The notes beneath the pieces were generated by a model that did no database searches, was not told the DNA's origin, and was given only the letters and a program-made list of their open reading frames with translations. Position numbers and translations under genes: made by a program. A stretch of DNA of 64,000 bases from Scolanthus callimorphus. Lineage: Eukaryota > Cnidaria > Anthozoa > Actiniaria > Edwardsiidae. The stretch is from assembly GCA_033964015.1 (NCBI GenBank), contig CM066920.1, forward strand, positions 9,763,912 through 9,827,911, in the 5' to 3' direction. Within the stretch, counting starts at the first letter, position 1; each line of letters begins with the position of its first letter. Below are positions 44,001 to 53,972 of this stretch, piece after piece.

Positions 44001-47000
44001 TACAGGAGATATTTTCAAAGTAGCTAAAAGCACTTCAGTGTTTTCTTGCTTTAAACTCTTAGATCTTTCCTATTTTCTAGTTACTGCATTTCCTATTTTC
44101 TTGTTACTGCATTTTTAATATTAAGTTTATTCTTTTACTGAAAGAAACGCTCAGTACACAGTCCCTCAAAATTTGGTGATGATATTTTTATCAGGATAGC
44201 TGAAGTATTTGTCATACAGAGATTTTTTTTCAGTAGTTAAAAGCACTTTTTGGTATATTCTTCCATTTTTTTTTTCATTTATGTTGTAGCTGTATCATAC
44301 TTTCAGCTTGATTTTGTCATTTTATTCTTTTCTGTATCTGCAAGGAGGAGGGAGTTTGATTGGGCTACAATGTAGCTGAACAATCATTTTTGCCCTTGGC
44401 AGGTATAAGCCATTCTTTTGCCTTCATTTCAGGTGAAAGACTTAATTTTAGGTGAAAGACTATCAAGAAAATGCATTATTTTAATTTACTACAGACCTCT
44501 GATGTGTTTTTTATTATTATTATTATTGCATGCTTTGGACCTGTACCAACAAATCAAAAAGTCATAGAGGATATTAAATGGCCGTGTGGAGATACGAGTT
44601 TTCTTCGAAAGTTGAAAATTTATGAATGTTCAATAAATTACCAAATTCTAATTCTATTTGAGTAAAACCTAAAAATCGAGCATGGAGCGCAGGCAAGTGT
44701 GTTATTTTCCCATGCGAACATAGATGTGTTATTTTCACGTTTGAAAATATTGAGAGATCACCCGGTTTTCCATTGGTGTTTATATAATAAAACTAATTCC
44801 CTTGCATTCTAAACAAAAATCTACATCCGACAGGGCCCGGGGCGTTTGCTCCAAGAACTCAAGAGCCGACAGAGCAGTAGCCATGAAGAGATCAGGGAGG
44901 AAAAAATAGAAGTTCAAGAGGAGACACCATCATTGTCTATCACACCGCCATCCAAAGCTGTGTCCCTACCGTCACTTCACACCGTGGTACCGGGTCCACC
45001 TTTGGTTCCAGCTAGTGGAGGGAGTGAAGGTATGATTGGGTGGGAGAGTGCCGTTTGGAGGTGGGATGGGGAGGGGTTAAAGGAAGGGGTATATGGGCTC
45101 AGGTATGAAGCCTAAAATATGGCCGGGACCAGAGCTCCGAGGTGTGGGCTCGGGGACCAAAAGGGTAGGAGTGGGGATCAATGGTTGTTTCAAGTCCGGA
45201 TCAGGGATCAGAACTTTCCACGAGAACAGGGATAAAAGAGGGATCAAATTACTGCCAAAAATAAGGGATCTGTGTGACCAAATATACCATGTTACGAACC
45301 TGATCTTGGCTTGGCGTGTCAGTAAACGACTGAAGTTTGGAGATTATTCAGCCATATAGAGACTTCATGTTGTATGGCTCTTGCTTCATTGTCAAGCTAA
45401 TCCTAATGACTAGATCCCTTTTCATTTTTCTTTTGCAGAGGCTGTCAGTTTTGATACCAAAGTCAGCACCTCCTCGCTAGAAGGTTTCCAGGCTGCACAT
45501 GATAAGATTAAGGCCGCACCCAAACATAGACGCCCGCCCACGCGTAACCGCTCACGTACATCATCACTCAACACCACCGTGTCCGCCATCAAAGATCCGA
45601 CCAGTCACAAGAGGTCCAAAACGGACCCACAGGACGTCAGTAAAATTGCCACCAAATTGAATAACCCCCTGCCCGCAACACTGATGTCGTGATTAAGACT
45701 ATCGTCGAAGGGAGTGAGGATGAGACCTCTGCCGCAAGCTCGCCTGTCCTCGCAAGAGGAAAGGATGAGTCCAAAAAAACGGCAGAAGATGTCAAGGCAG
45801 ATGTTATGGCGCGAGCAAACAAGATTTTAGCGGAGACACCACAGCCTGCAAAAGCGAAAGCGAGCACTTTGCCTGCGGCATCCAAAAAACCAGAAAAGCT
45901 TGACAAAAGAATTTCCCTAAGAGGTACGGAAATTTCAGAGCATGGCTGTAAAGACGATGAAAGTATTGGAAAAGTGGCATTGAAAAAGGTTGAGCCCACA
46001 AAGGCAACAGAAACGGATGCTATGAAAGGGAAGGGCTTCGAAGTCCAGCTGAAAAATGCGTCGAAAGTCAGTGAAGAAACTGAGAAAGAAAACGTGTCGA
46101 GAAAGAAAGATGTTATTGTGAAAACAGAAAAGGAAGAATTTAGTAAGACAGAGGAAGATATAGAAAAGAAAATACAACTAGAGAAGTCTATTAGAAAGTC
46201 ATGGACGCCTTCCGAAGAGAGCGAGATAGAAAAAGTTGTCTTGAGAAAAGTAGAAAAGGCGCCGAAAGCAGAACACGAGGACCAAGAAGCGTTGATGGAA
46301 GAAGCATTGAGCGAGATCGATAAAATACTAGACTCTGAAATGGATCTGCAAATCACTCCTGAGAAGAAAGCTGAGAAAGTAATCGAGAAAAATGATGCAG
46401 TGATTGGAAAAGAACGCGAGAAGAAGCCTGACGTTGTCGAGAAAGGGGAAGAAATAAAGAGTACAGTTGAGGCAGAAAAAGTTCCAAAAAAGAAACCAGT
46501 TGTCGTGGCGAAAATAAGTGAAATGAAGTTTGTCGCGGTCGAGAATGAAAACGAGGAAAAAACTATCCATGACAAAGCAAAGGTTGAGAAAGTTGAGAAA
46601 GGAACGGAGAAGCCAAAGGAGGAAGAAAATGAGAAAAAAGGAACTGCAGTTTCTCCTCAAAAGAAGTCGTGGACGCCTCCAGTTATTGCTAATGTAGACA
46701 AAGAAACGTTTGTTGCTCCCATTAAAGAAAAATTGAATGAGAAGAAACCTGTGGAAATTGACAAAGGAAGCGAAAAGCCAAAAGAATCAGAAAACGTTAG
46801 CAAAGAGAGTGCAGTTTCTCCTCGAAAACAATCCTGGCCGCCTCAGGTTAATGACGCGGAAAAGGGCGTAGCTCCTAAGCCGACGCCTCCAGTAGCACGA
46901 GGGAAGTCGTGGTCTCTTAGTCGTGCCACTAGTCTTGAAGAAACCTTGATAATTGTCGACAAACCAAAACCAGAGTCTAAGACAAAGGGCCCCATTGTCA

Positions 47001-48441
47001 AGGAAAATGTAAAACCTGTTGAAGAAAAGAAGAACGAAAAAACCGTACCCGAGCCTCTAAAGAAACCGGTTATCCCAGAGAAGAAACCGGGCATCTCAGA
47101 GAAGAAACCGGTTACCCCAGAGAAGAAACCGGGCATAGCAGAGAAGAAACCTGTCACTCCTGAGAAGAAACCGGACAAACCATTCATGAGAACGAAATCG
47201 TGGTCCGTGCAGTCAAAGAACAAGAGTGATAAAGATGACGGTGTTCAAATGAGAGACAAACCAAGCCCGGCGTCACCAGGTAAAGATGAAGAAAGTGGCG
47301 ATCAACCCGCGTGGATCGCGATGGCGAACAGAGCATCCAAACGATTCTCACAGCTTCTACAGGATAATACAAGCACGGAAGAGGTAAAAGTGAGTTGCTT
47401 TTTATAATAGTTTACCAGAAGTCACGTTGTGACAAAAAAGCATTGAAAGACTTCGAAGCTGCCTTAAAAAATGGCGGGAATAGGCGGTTATGTCGCATAC
47501 ACCTATTTTAGAAAAGGTAGTACCATCACAACTGTCCGTTGTGGCCTGTTGCGTCATATGGACACTAGTTGTTAGGAGAAATAGCCATGACTTATCACCC
47601 TGTTTATGCCAAAATGACAGGACAGAGCGTGTTCGAGTTTGAATAAAAACGTAGCGGTTCTTACACGTTACGAATGCGTGACAAGTATTAGACAGTCGCA
47701 AAATGATCTACATTCCCCTGTTGAAGACCCCAGAGTCAGCTACCCATCCTGGACAATTTAGGTTGGCCCCTACCCAATCTGGAATTCCAGTGTTTTTGAT
47801 TTTCATGACCACCCTGGAAAATCTATATTTTTGGATACCCACCCTGGAATTTTGCTCCAGTGCCAGGGTACCCACAATGGAATTCTAGTGCTTTTTGATG
47901 ATCACCCCGCAACCTGGAATTCCGAGGTCCTCGACAGGGGGTGCGGATATTATATGCAACTGCCCATTTTACTGTTTTCCAGGTTCCTATCTCATCAGAG
48001 GGCGATAAACCCGCCAAATCCCCCACGTCTGAACCAGAATCGTCTGTCAACGATGACAAACCACTTCAGCCGAAACAAAACAACGCGCCAACACCGCAAA
48101 AACCTCCAGCATCCAATACGGTTAATGTTGGTGCCAAGGCGCGAAGCGCTTCACTCAAAACGCCTTCTCCCACCAAAACAAGCAGCGCGCCCATTGCTAA
48201 AAACAGAAGCTCTGTGCACGACGTCGGAAGGACCCCATTTGCAGGCATCAAGATCGAAAAATGCGCTGTCTGTGGAACAACTGTTTATCAGATGGAGAAA
48301 TGCAAGTTTGACGATAGCGTAATCCATAGAAATTGCATCAAATGTACTGTTTGTAACAGGCATCTAACAGTCGGGAACTTTGTTATGGCAGAAAGCAAGA
48401 TTTATTGTAATTCCCACAGTCATAGCGTCATGGTCTCCTGA
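41085..48441 (+). CDS. Lys/Glu-rich protein with one C-terminal LIM domain and repeated K/R-x-S-W motifs, about 1077 aa, five exons
   Basis: Exons: 41085-41133, 41658-42241, 44834-45029, 45439-47383, 47983-48441. Phases fit if one C is added in the C-run at 45665-45669; as printed the upstream frame stops at 45691. The N-terminal part is Ser-rich with a basic, aromatic block (HSRWKLPGWRRFRKLFSRKK). The large exon encodes a charged, probably unstructured or coiled region with five K/R-x-S-W motifs and PEKKPG(I/V)-type octad repeats (about 47065-47175), then QPAWIAMANRASKRFSQLL. The C-terminus is one LIM zinc-binding domain (residues about 1019-1071): CAVC, HRNC, CTVC and CNSH supply all eight ligands. 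A single C-terminal LIM after a long low-complexity region recalls the EPLIN/LIMA1 type, and the basic block and WIAMA segment faintly recall actin regulators of the CRACD type. A cytoskeletal adaptor is a guess; orthology is not established. Confidence 0.85.
42741..42761 (+). repeat. Homopolymer of 21 G
   Basis: Uninterrupted G-run in the intron after exon 41658-42241, preceded by GGGGGGTT. It may be a remnant of a poly-G element, but the conserved flanking words of that family are absent. Confidence 0.9.
43929..44255 (+). repeat. Direct duplication, about 110-bp unit, copies about 210 bp apart
   Basis: Copy 1 (about 43929-44036) and copy 2 (about 44140-44255) share AGTCCCTCGAAATTTGGTGA/AGTCCCTCAAAATTTGGTGA, GCTGAAGTATTTGTCATACA and TAAAAGCACTT. 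Between them a shorter word (CCTATTTTCTTGTTACTGCA) is also duplicated. It lies in the LIM-gene intron. Confidence 0.88.
47706..47951. mobile_element. CTGGAATT-repeat foldback element in the last LIM-gene intron
   Basis: ATTCCCCTGTTGAAGACCCC pairs with GAGGTCCTCGACAGGGGGTG. The interior repeats ACCCTGGAATT-like words and shares CCCTGGAAAATCTATATTTT and TTGGATACC with the element at 29196-29504. It ends about 30 bp before exon 47983-48441. Confidence 0.75.
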
Positions 48442-48566
48442 CTCACGGCTTGGGTGACGTCATCAGTTTGTGTATTATCAGGAATTTCAAATAGGAAGTT
48501 CAACATGCGGGAGTTTTAACATACGGGCAAGAGCAACATCCGGGAACTTTAACATAGGGACGTTGA

Positions 48567-48631
48567 AAAACAGGTTTTAAAACAAGAGCTTTATAGAAAA
48601 ACAGGTTTTAAAACAAGAGCTTTATAGAAAA
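48567..48631 (+). repeat. Tandem duplication of about 31 bp
   Basis: AAAAACAGGTTTTAAAACAA then GAGCTTTATAG occurs twice in a row (the second from about 48597) in the 3' flank of the LIM gene. Confidence 0.85.
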
Positions 48632-48845
48632 ATCCAGGGTGGAAAACATCAATTATCTTCGTTCTATAAAAGACTGAATAGAAAGAAGCAATGTGTATAA
48701 ACTAACTCTAAAAGAACGAAGCAATGTGTATGTATGGTCCGAACCAAAAAAAAAAACATCCAGCCCCAAAACCCCCGCCCACAGCACCTTTTCAAGAGCG
48801 CTCTATACAAGTGTACTACGGCAACCTACAACCATGTGGGGCACT

Positions 48846-48892
48846 TGCGCATGTCAAATAACCATGTTATTAAGTTACCCATAATGGGCATT
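48846..48892 (+). repeat. Dispersed repeat shared with 15068-15118
   Basis: GCGCATGTCAAATAACCATG then TTAAGTTACCCATAATGGG. The copy near 15070 differs at a few positions. Confidence 0.7.
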
Positions 48893-49267
48893 GATGCGCA
48901 AAAGCAACTTACCCATTATTGGTGGAGGAGGAGAATCTATTTAGTCTATTCCTCCATCATGTTCGCCTACCTGGAAATAGGGGAATGGAAAGAGCTCCGA
49001 AAATCTATCCGATAACCCATAGGGATCGCAGCAAGCAGGATAACACTGTCTCGAAGACTTCTTTGCGAACAGGTTACACTCATTTTATCCATGGATGTCA
49101 GTCAGTAAATAGTTCACAATAGATATCATTCTTTGAAAGACATTAGAAAATAACACCTATGTTGTATTGTGAATGTGCGCATTCTGATTGGTTAAAAAGC
49201 GTGTTTGTAAGAGACCTGAGAAACACGATTGTCACGCAACGCTGTCGCGCGTGTGTATGTTATTTTC

Positions 49268-49440
49268 TAAAAGCAATAAAAGTACTTTCCGCGTGCTCTC
49301 TGCTTTCTTACAAACACTCGGGGAATGTTGGTCGAACTGATAAAACTTGAAAGACTTTCAAGTTTTGATCAGTTCTCCCAACATCCCCCTCGTGTTTGTA
49401 AGAAAGCAGAGAGCACGCGGAAAGTACTTTTATTGCTTAA
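49268..49440. mobile_element. Near-perfect palindrome of about 173 bp
   Basis: AAGCAATAAAAGTACTTTCC, GCGTGCTCTCTGCTTTCTTA and CAAACAC on the left are mirrored base for base on the right, ending GGAAAGTACTTTTATTGCTT. The arms continue through GGGAATGTTGG and CCAACATCCCC to a centre in CTTGAAAGACTTTCAAG. Very low divergence between arms suggests recent origin or ongoing arm correction. Confidence 0.92.
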
Positions 49441-49592
49441 TTACAGTTGAGGTGGTTTGTAAACTAAAAACATTCATTTACTTTCTCAAAAAATCGTAGA
49501 GCTAGGGTAAAATGAATAAATATTTTTTTCTTAAAGTGCATTGTAACAGTGGTGACATCTATCGCCTCGCGGTTGTGTGAGGAACTATATCG

Positions 49593-49756
49593 TTAAGGTC
49601 TGTTCACGAGGTGAGATGCCACGGGGGGTAGGGATGAAACTGGTTGTTTCACATGAAAAAATATTGCACCAAGATATCTCGGTGTTCCGTCAAGAACGCA
49701 TGTGCCCCCCCCCCCCCCCCCCCGAGACATCTCGCCTCATGTGAACAGGCCCTTAG
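49593..49756. mobile_element. MITE of about 164 bp with a 19-C run
   Basis: TTAAGGTCTGTTCACGAGGT and GAGATG pair with CATCTCGCCTCATGTGAACA then GGCCCTTA. A run of 19 C (49705-49723) replaces the complement of the GGGGGG block at about 49622. Confidence 0.82.
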
Positions 49757-49978
49757 GCTTCTGAAAGGAATCGAAAGTCCATCTTCCCGATAAAATTGAA
49801 CAGAGACCTACAGTCAGGGGCGTATTTTTCAAAGCTGTAGTCACGGCCTCTGGCATATGCAGGATTTTGCAAATCTACAGGCCAAGCTCATGAATGCAGT
49901 ACAGTACTTGAACCAAAGTCTCTCCCGAAATTTGCAGTCCCGTGCCTGCAGGCCTATAGGCTGCGTACGACACTGACA

Positions 49979-50554
49979 GTTAAGGTTACTGAGAACCTTC
50001 GCGCACCTCCTCGGAAAAAAAATTCATACAACTCTTTAGTTTAACCTAAACATGTCAACCTATATATCGTCGGAAAGCTTATAGAATGGACTAGTGGGCT
50101 ATGGCAAAAAGAAATCATTTTTTAACAAATATAATTTTTGTAAAGGTTTTATTAAAAATGTGGGTGTAACACTTTCAAGAGCTTTAAAATTTTGCTTAGT
50201 TCAAAAGTTATGGAACTTTAAATTTCCAAGGTCAAATTTTATAGAATTTTCACCCTTTAAAAATTTTTGAACTAAACAAAATTTAAAAAAACGCAGACAC
50301 AGTTTTTGAGAAACATCTTTAAGGATTAAAACAATGTGTTTCTTGGGAGTCAAGGTCAAGCAGTTCTGCAGCGATAGCTCTTGAAAATGTCACACTCATT
50401 TTTTATAAAACCTTCAAAAAAATTATATTTATTACAAAGTTACTTCTTTTTGCCATTGCCCGCTAGTCCATTCTATAAGCTTTCCAACAATATATAAGTT
50501 GACATGTTTTGATTTTTTCCGAGGAGGTGCGAGAAGGTTCTCAGTAACCTTAAC
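49979..50554. mobile_element. Large foldback element of about 576 bp
   Basis: GTTAAGGTTACTGAGAACCT then TCGCGCACCTCCTCGG pairs with CCGAGGAGGTGCGAGAAGGT then TCTCAGTAACCTTAAC. Pairing continues through GGAAAGCTTATAGAATGGAC and GTCCATTCTATAAGCTTTCC and on into AT-rich arms. No open frame. Confidence 0.9.
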
Positions 50555-51391
50555 CAATTTGGAGGACATAGTGTGTAAATTCTGAGTAAATATTTGCCTC
50601 CATTAGCTACGCTAAATCCAAATTAAAAAGTGCCCTTCTCGACTTTCACCTTGTTATGTCTGCAGAGCGAAAATTCGTTTTGGGAAAACTACATCGCAAA
50701 GACGGCAAATTTCCAAATAAAGGATTCGAGAGGATAGTCTTACAGAATGGCGCGAAGATGCATTTTATTTCCGAGAAATATAACGATCAGAGCGAGCCCA
50801 CGTAACGAGTGAAATATTAAGCTATTTTCAATATGAGAAAATAAAGTTCCTATCTAGCTATTTCAAGGACAGACAACAACTCACTTGGTTAGTCGAAGAT
50901 GCTTCTTCCTCAAAGTGTTCACTCCCAAAGTATCTCCGTCAGAGTTGTTTAATTTCCAGTGTTGTTAGAGTTTCATTTGACTGCATGATGTGTTGAAAAG
51001 GTGTTTCTCTTTCAAAAGTCGAGTGATAGAACGAGCGAGATTTCCATGCAGGCGAGGAAGAAGTGGGGTTTAAATAGCAACACTGCAACTTTAGCGGGGA
51101 AAAAGCGCGCGTGCACATCCGGGACATAACTTTCTCCCATAATTTCACCACAGGCAGCCCAATCAAATTTTCTGTATCGAGGAATGAAAGGACTTAAAAT
51201 TCTACTTGGTTATCAAATGTTCCCCGCATTATTTCCCAATGACTTATCGCAAGGAGATTACAGTAAAAACCCGAATATAAGAGCTTACTTGGGGCCTCTG
51301 GTTATGCTATAGAATTTCTTATATGTTAGTGTAGCTTCTTATAAAATTGGTGATGGTGCCTCAAATGGGTAAATTTACCCTGACAGGTTCT
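50555..51391. other. Intergenic stretch between two foldback elements; nothing recognised
   Basis: AT-rich DNA without coding motifs or long inverted arms. It lies between convergent genes (LIM gene and GRXCR1-like). Confidence 0.4.
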
Positions 51392-52215
51392 TAGGCTGCA
51401 TTCATTATGTATACTACAGGGGTAGGGGGGGGGGGGGGGGGGGGGGGCAGAGGATTTTGAGGGGGGATCTCAAAATTTAGCAACTGGAAAAGGGGGGATG
51501 TCAAGTTTTTTTCATAACATTAAGGGGGGATGCATATTTTTGTTGAGGTATTATATATATTTCAAACACCGAGTTTGAACCTCCTGAAGAAATATCACTA
51601 CTCGTGTATTTAGCCTCTTTCAACTGATATGTTGAAAATAGCTGCGCGCTTCGCGCGCCTGAAGACTTATAAACTTAAAAAAATGGAAAAGGCCTTCTTG
51701 TTTTACCACAATTCCTCGAGGTCCTCTTCAGTGACTTTTGTCTGCCAGACAAAATGCCTTTGGACTTTTGATTAATAGTCTTGTAGCTTTATGTCAAAAT
51801 TGCTGCGTGCTTCGCGCGCACAACGGAAAACAAACCAAACAATCAAATACAAAATAAACGATACTCAGTCCATGTAGTAAGGTTCCAATCGAGGAGCGCA
51901 CCAGATCACTTGGTAGAAAGTCACTACACACAAAAGAGTACAGCCACCTATGATTTTTATTTGCATTTTTACGCTTTGTATTTTTTATCATTGAGCCTTG
52001 TTCTGCATCTTTTGAAAAAATGTTATTGACGCGACCCTACCTCGACATATAAATTGACAAAATGTCGGGGGGGGGGGGCATGTTTTTCCTTTTGACCAAG
52101 AGGGGGGATTCGTAAAATGTTGTGCCTTGGGGGGATCTGAAAATTTTGCATTGTCAAAAAAAAATCCTCTGCCCCCCCCCCCCCCCCCTGTAGTATACAT
52201 AATGAATGCAGCCTT
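51392..52215. mobile_element. Foldback element of about 820 bp with poly-G/poly-C subterminal runs
   Basis: AGGCTGCATTCATTATGTAT then ACTACAGGGG (51393 on) pairs with TGTAGTATACATAATGAATG then CAGCCT (to 52214). A 23-G run (51425-51447) faces a 16-C run (52173-52188), and GCAGAGGATTTTGAG faces ATCCTCTGC. The interior holds GCGCGCTTCGCGCGC-like and GGGGGGAT words but no protein. Confidence 0.88.
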
Positions 52216-52551
52216 ATATTTCAGGTTCTTGTACGCGAGTTTTTTTTTACTGTACACCAATTCTAAATAAAACCTATAGGAGTGATTACGAATTACTCAG
52301 AAGATTTCCTTAACCTGGACAGATACGTGTATTCATCCATGTGGAAGGGCAATTCTCGCAATTATAAAAAAAGTGGTACTAAATAGTATTGTAGAACGAT
52401 TCTTTATTTGTGATTTATCGTATTTTCTCGTGATTTATTTTCTTACCCACAATTGCCCTGTTTTTGTTTACCGATGTTTTCACACAAAACAGTAGCCTGC
52501 GAAGCCTGTGGTTTGATGTGTTTGTAGCCTGAGACTGCGCCATGGGACCCA

Positions 52552-52688
52552 GGGGGGGGGGGGGGGGCTTTCTCGGGAGATTTTCTCATACATTTACTGT
52601 ATTTGCTGGAGGAAATTTGAACATTTTCGTCCCATGTTTTCACTATCCGCCCCCCCCCCCCTTCAGAAATTCCTGGCTACGCCGCTGG
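52552..52688 (-). mobile_element. Poly-G MITE family, copy 5
   Basis: On the minus strand: GCGTAGCCAGGAATTTCTGA, G-run, GTGAAAACATGGGACGAAAA, TCCTCCAGCAAATACAG, AAAATCTCCCGAGAAAG, G/C-run. The TTCCTGGCTACGCCGCTGG end is well kept. Confidence 0.87.
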
Positions 52689-53396
52689 GAGCAAATAGGA
52701 ATACCAAAACAAAATCATGTACACTGGTATTTAGACTTAGCCCGTCCTCAAACATTTGTGACGGTGTGCAACCCGTGAAATAGGTATACCCGGCCGGCTC
52801 GTTATGATTTATAGAGCAAACAACACCTACAGTCTATGTCATTCTTACTGCTTGCGCTAAACGAAGAATAAATATCCTAAATTATATAGATAAATGTATC
52901 ACATGACGAGTGAAAACGATATCGCACTCGCGTCTCGTTTTTCAAGTGAAATTTAAGTAATCATCCATGCAAGAACTAGGCAAACCTTCATTGTTCTACG
53001 GCATTGAAGGTTCCCCACGTGGGATATGTCCTATTTTTTTACCACAGAACGTTATCATGACTAGTAACATAATAAAAGTGAAAAATGATACATTTCGACT
53101 TGCTTTGAGAACATATGGCAACAAAAAGTCTCTAGACCAATCACATTAAAGAAGAACAAAGGAGTGAGAACAAGCATTTTACGCTAGGTTCCCCACGTAC
53201 AAAATCTTTTAAAATTGCATATCCTGTTTGTGAGTACCACATGTGCTTATATATTCCTAAAAATCCTCAAACAAGTTTTTCTAGCATAATGAATTTGCTG
53301 ATTTTCATGTCTAAGCCAATGAAATTGCCTATATTGTCAATAGAAATTAATTGCATTCCCGCGTGCTTTGCCGTTGGCTTGCCTAGTTCGGCTTAT

Positions 53397-53524
53397 CTCC
53401 GGTGTAATAACCTGTGAGTGCGCACGAACTGCGTCACAAAGCGTCCTTTGTTTGGTAGAACGAATCAGGATGAAATAAGAACTGAACACAAAGGTGTCCT
53501 CTGGGAATGGTTATTACACCGGAG
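53397..53524. mobile_element. MITE of 128 bp (CTCCGGTGTAATAACC ends)
   Basis: CTCCGGTGTAATAACC pairs with GGTTATTACACCGGAG. The interior GCGTCACAAAGCGTCCTTTG and TTTGGTAGAACGAATCA recurs at 63104-63223. Confidence 0.87.
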
Positions 53525-53972
53525 TTAACCCCTAGTGCTTATACGGACCATTACTTAACGTGGAATTCACGAGTTGAGTGATGAAATTTTCTTGAATCCC
53601 ACATCAAAGATTTGATATTATTTTAGTGAAATAATTGGAGCTTTGAACTTCTTTGCACGCGGATAACCTGTGTTTTTGTCCAATTCAGCCTTCAACCTTT
53701 TGGATTTCCATGTTAAATCTCACTCGTTAGCCAATCAACGCGCGCGTAAGAATTGATCGAGCTACGGGATTCTTACTCATATCCAGGAGTGTGAAAAAAA
53801 AACCATGAGAGTTTGAAGTGGGCGAAATTTGTCGATACATGGTATTGCTGCGGGACCATTTTCAAAGGTTTGAGTTAGGTGTGCCTTTGGACATAGTACG
53901 TCGTACGTCGTGGAGGAACAATATAGGCATAGATCGGCAACCTCACGCCAATGACGGGATGACCTGAAAAAG

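Noticed and set aside
45637..46575. 312-codon open frame on the minus strand
   Set aside because: It is the exact complement of the Lys/Glu-rich coding exon of the LIM gene; its Ser/Phe-rich composition is the expected mirror image.
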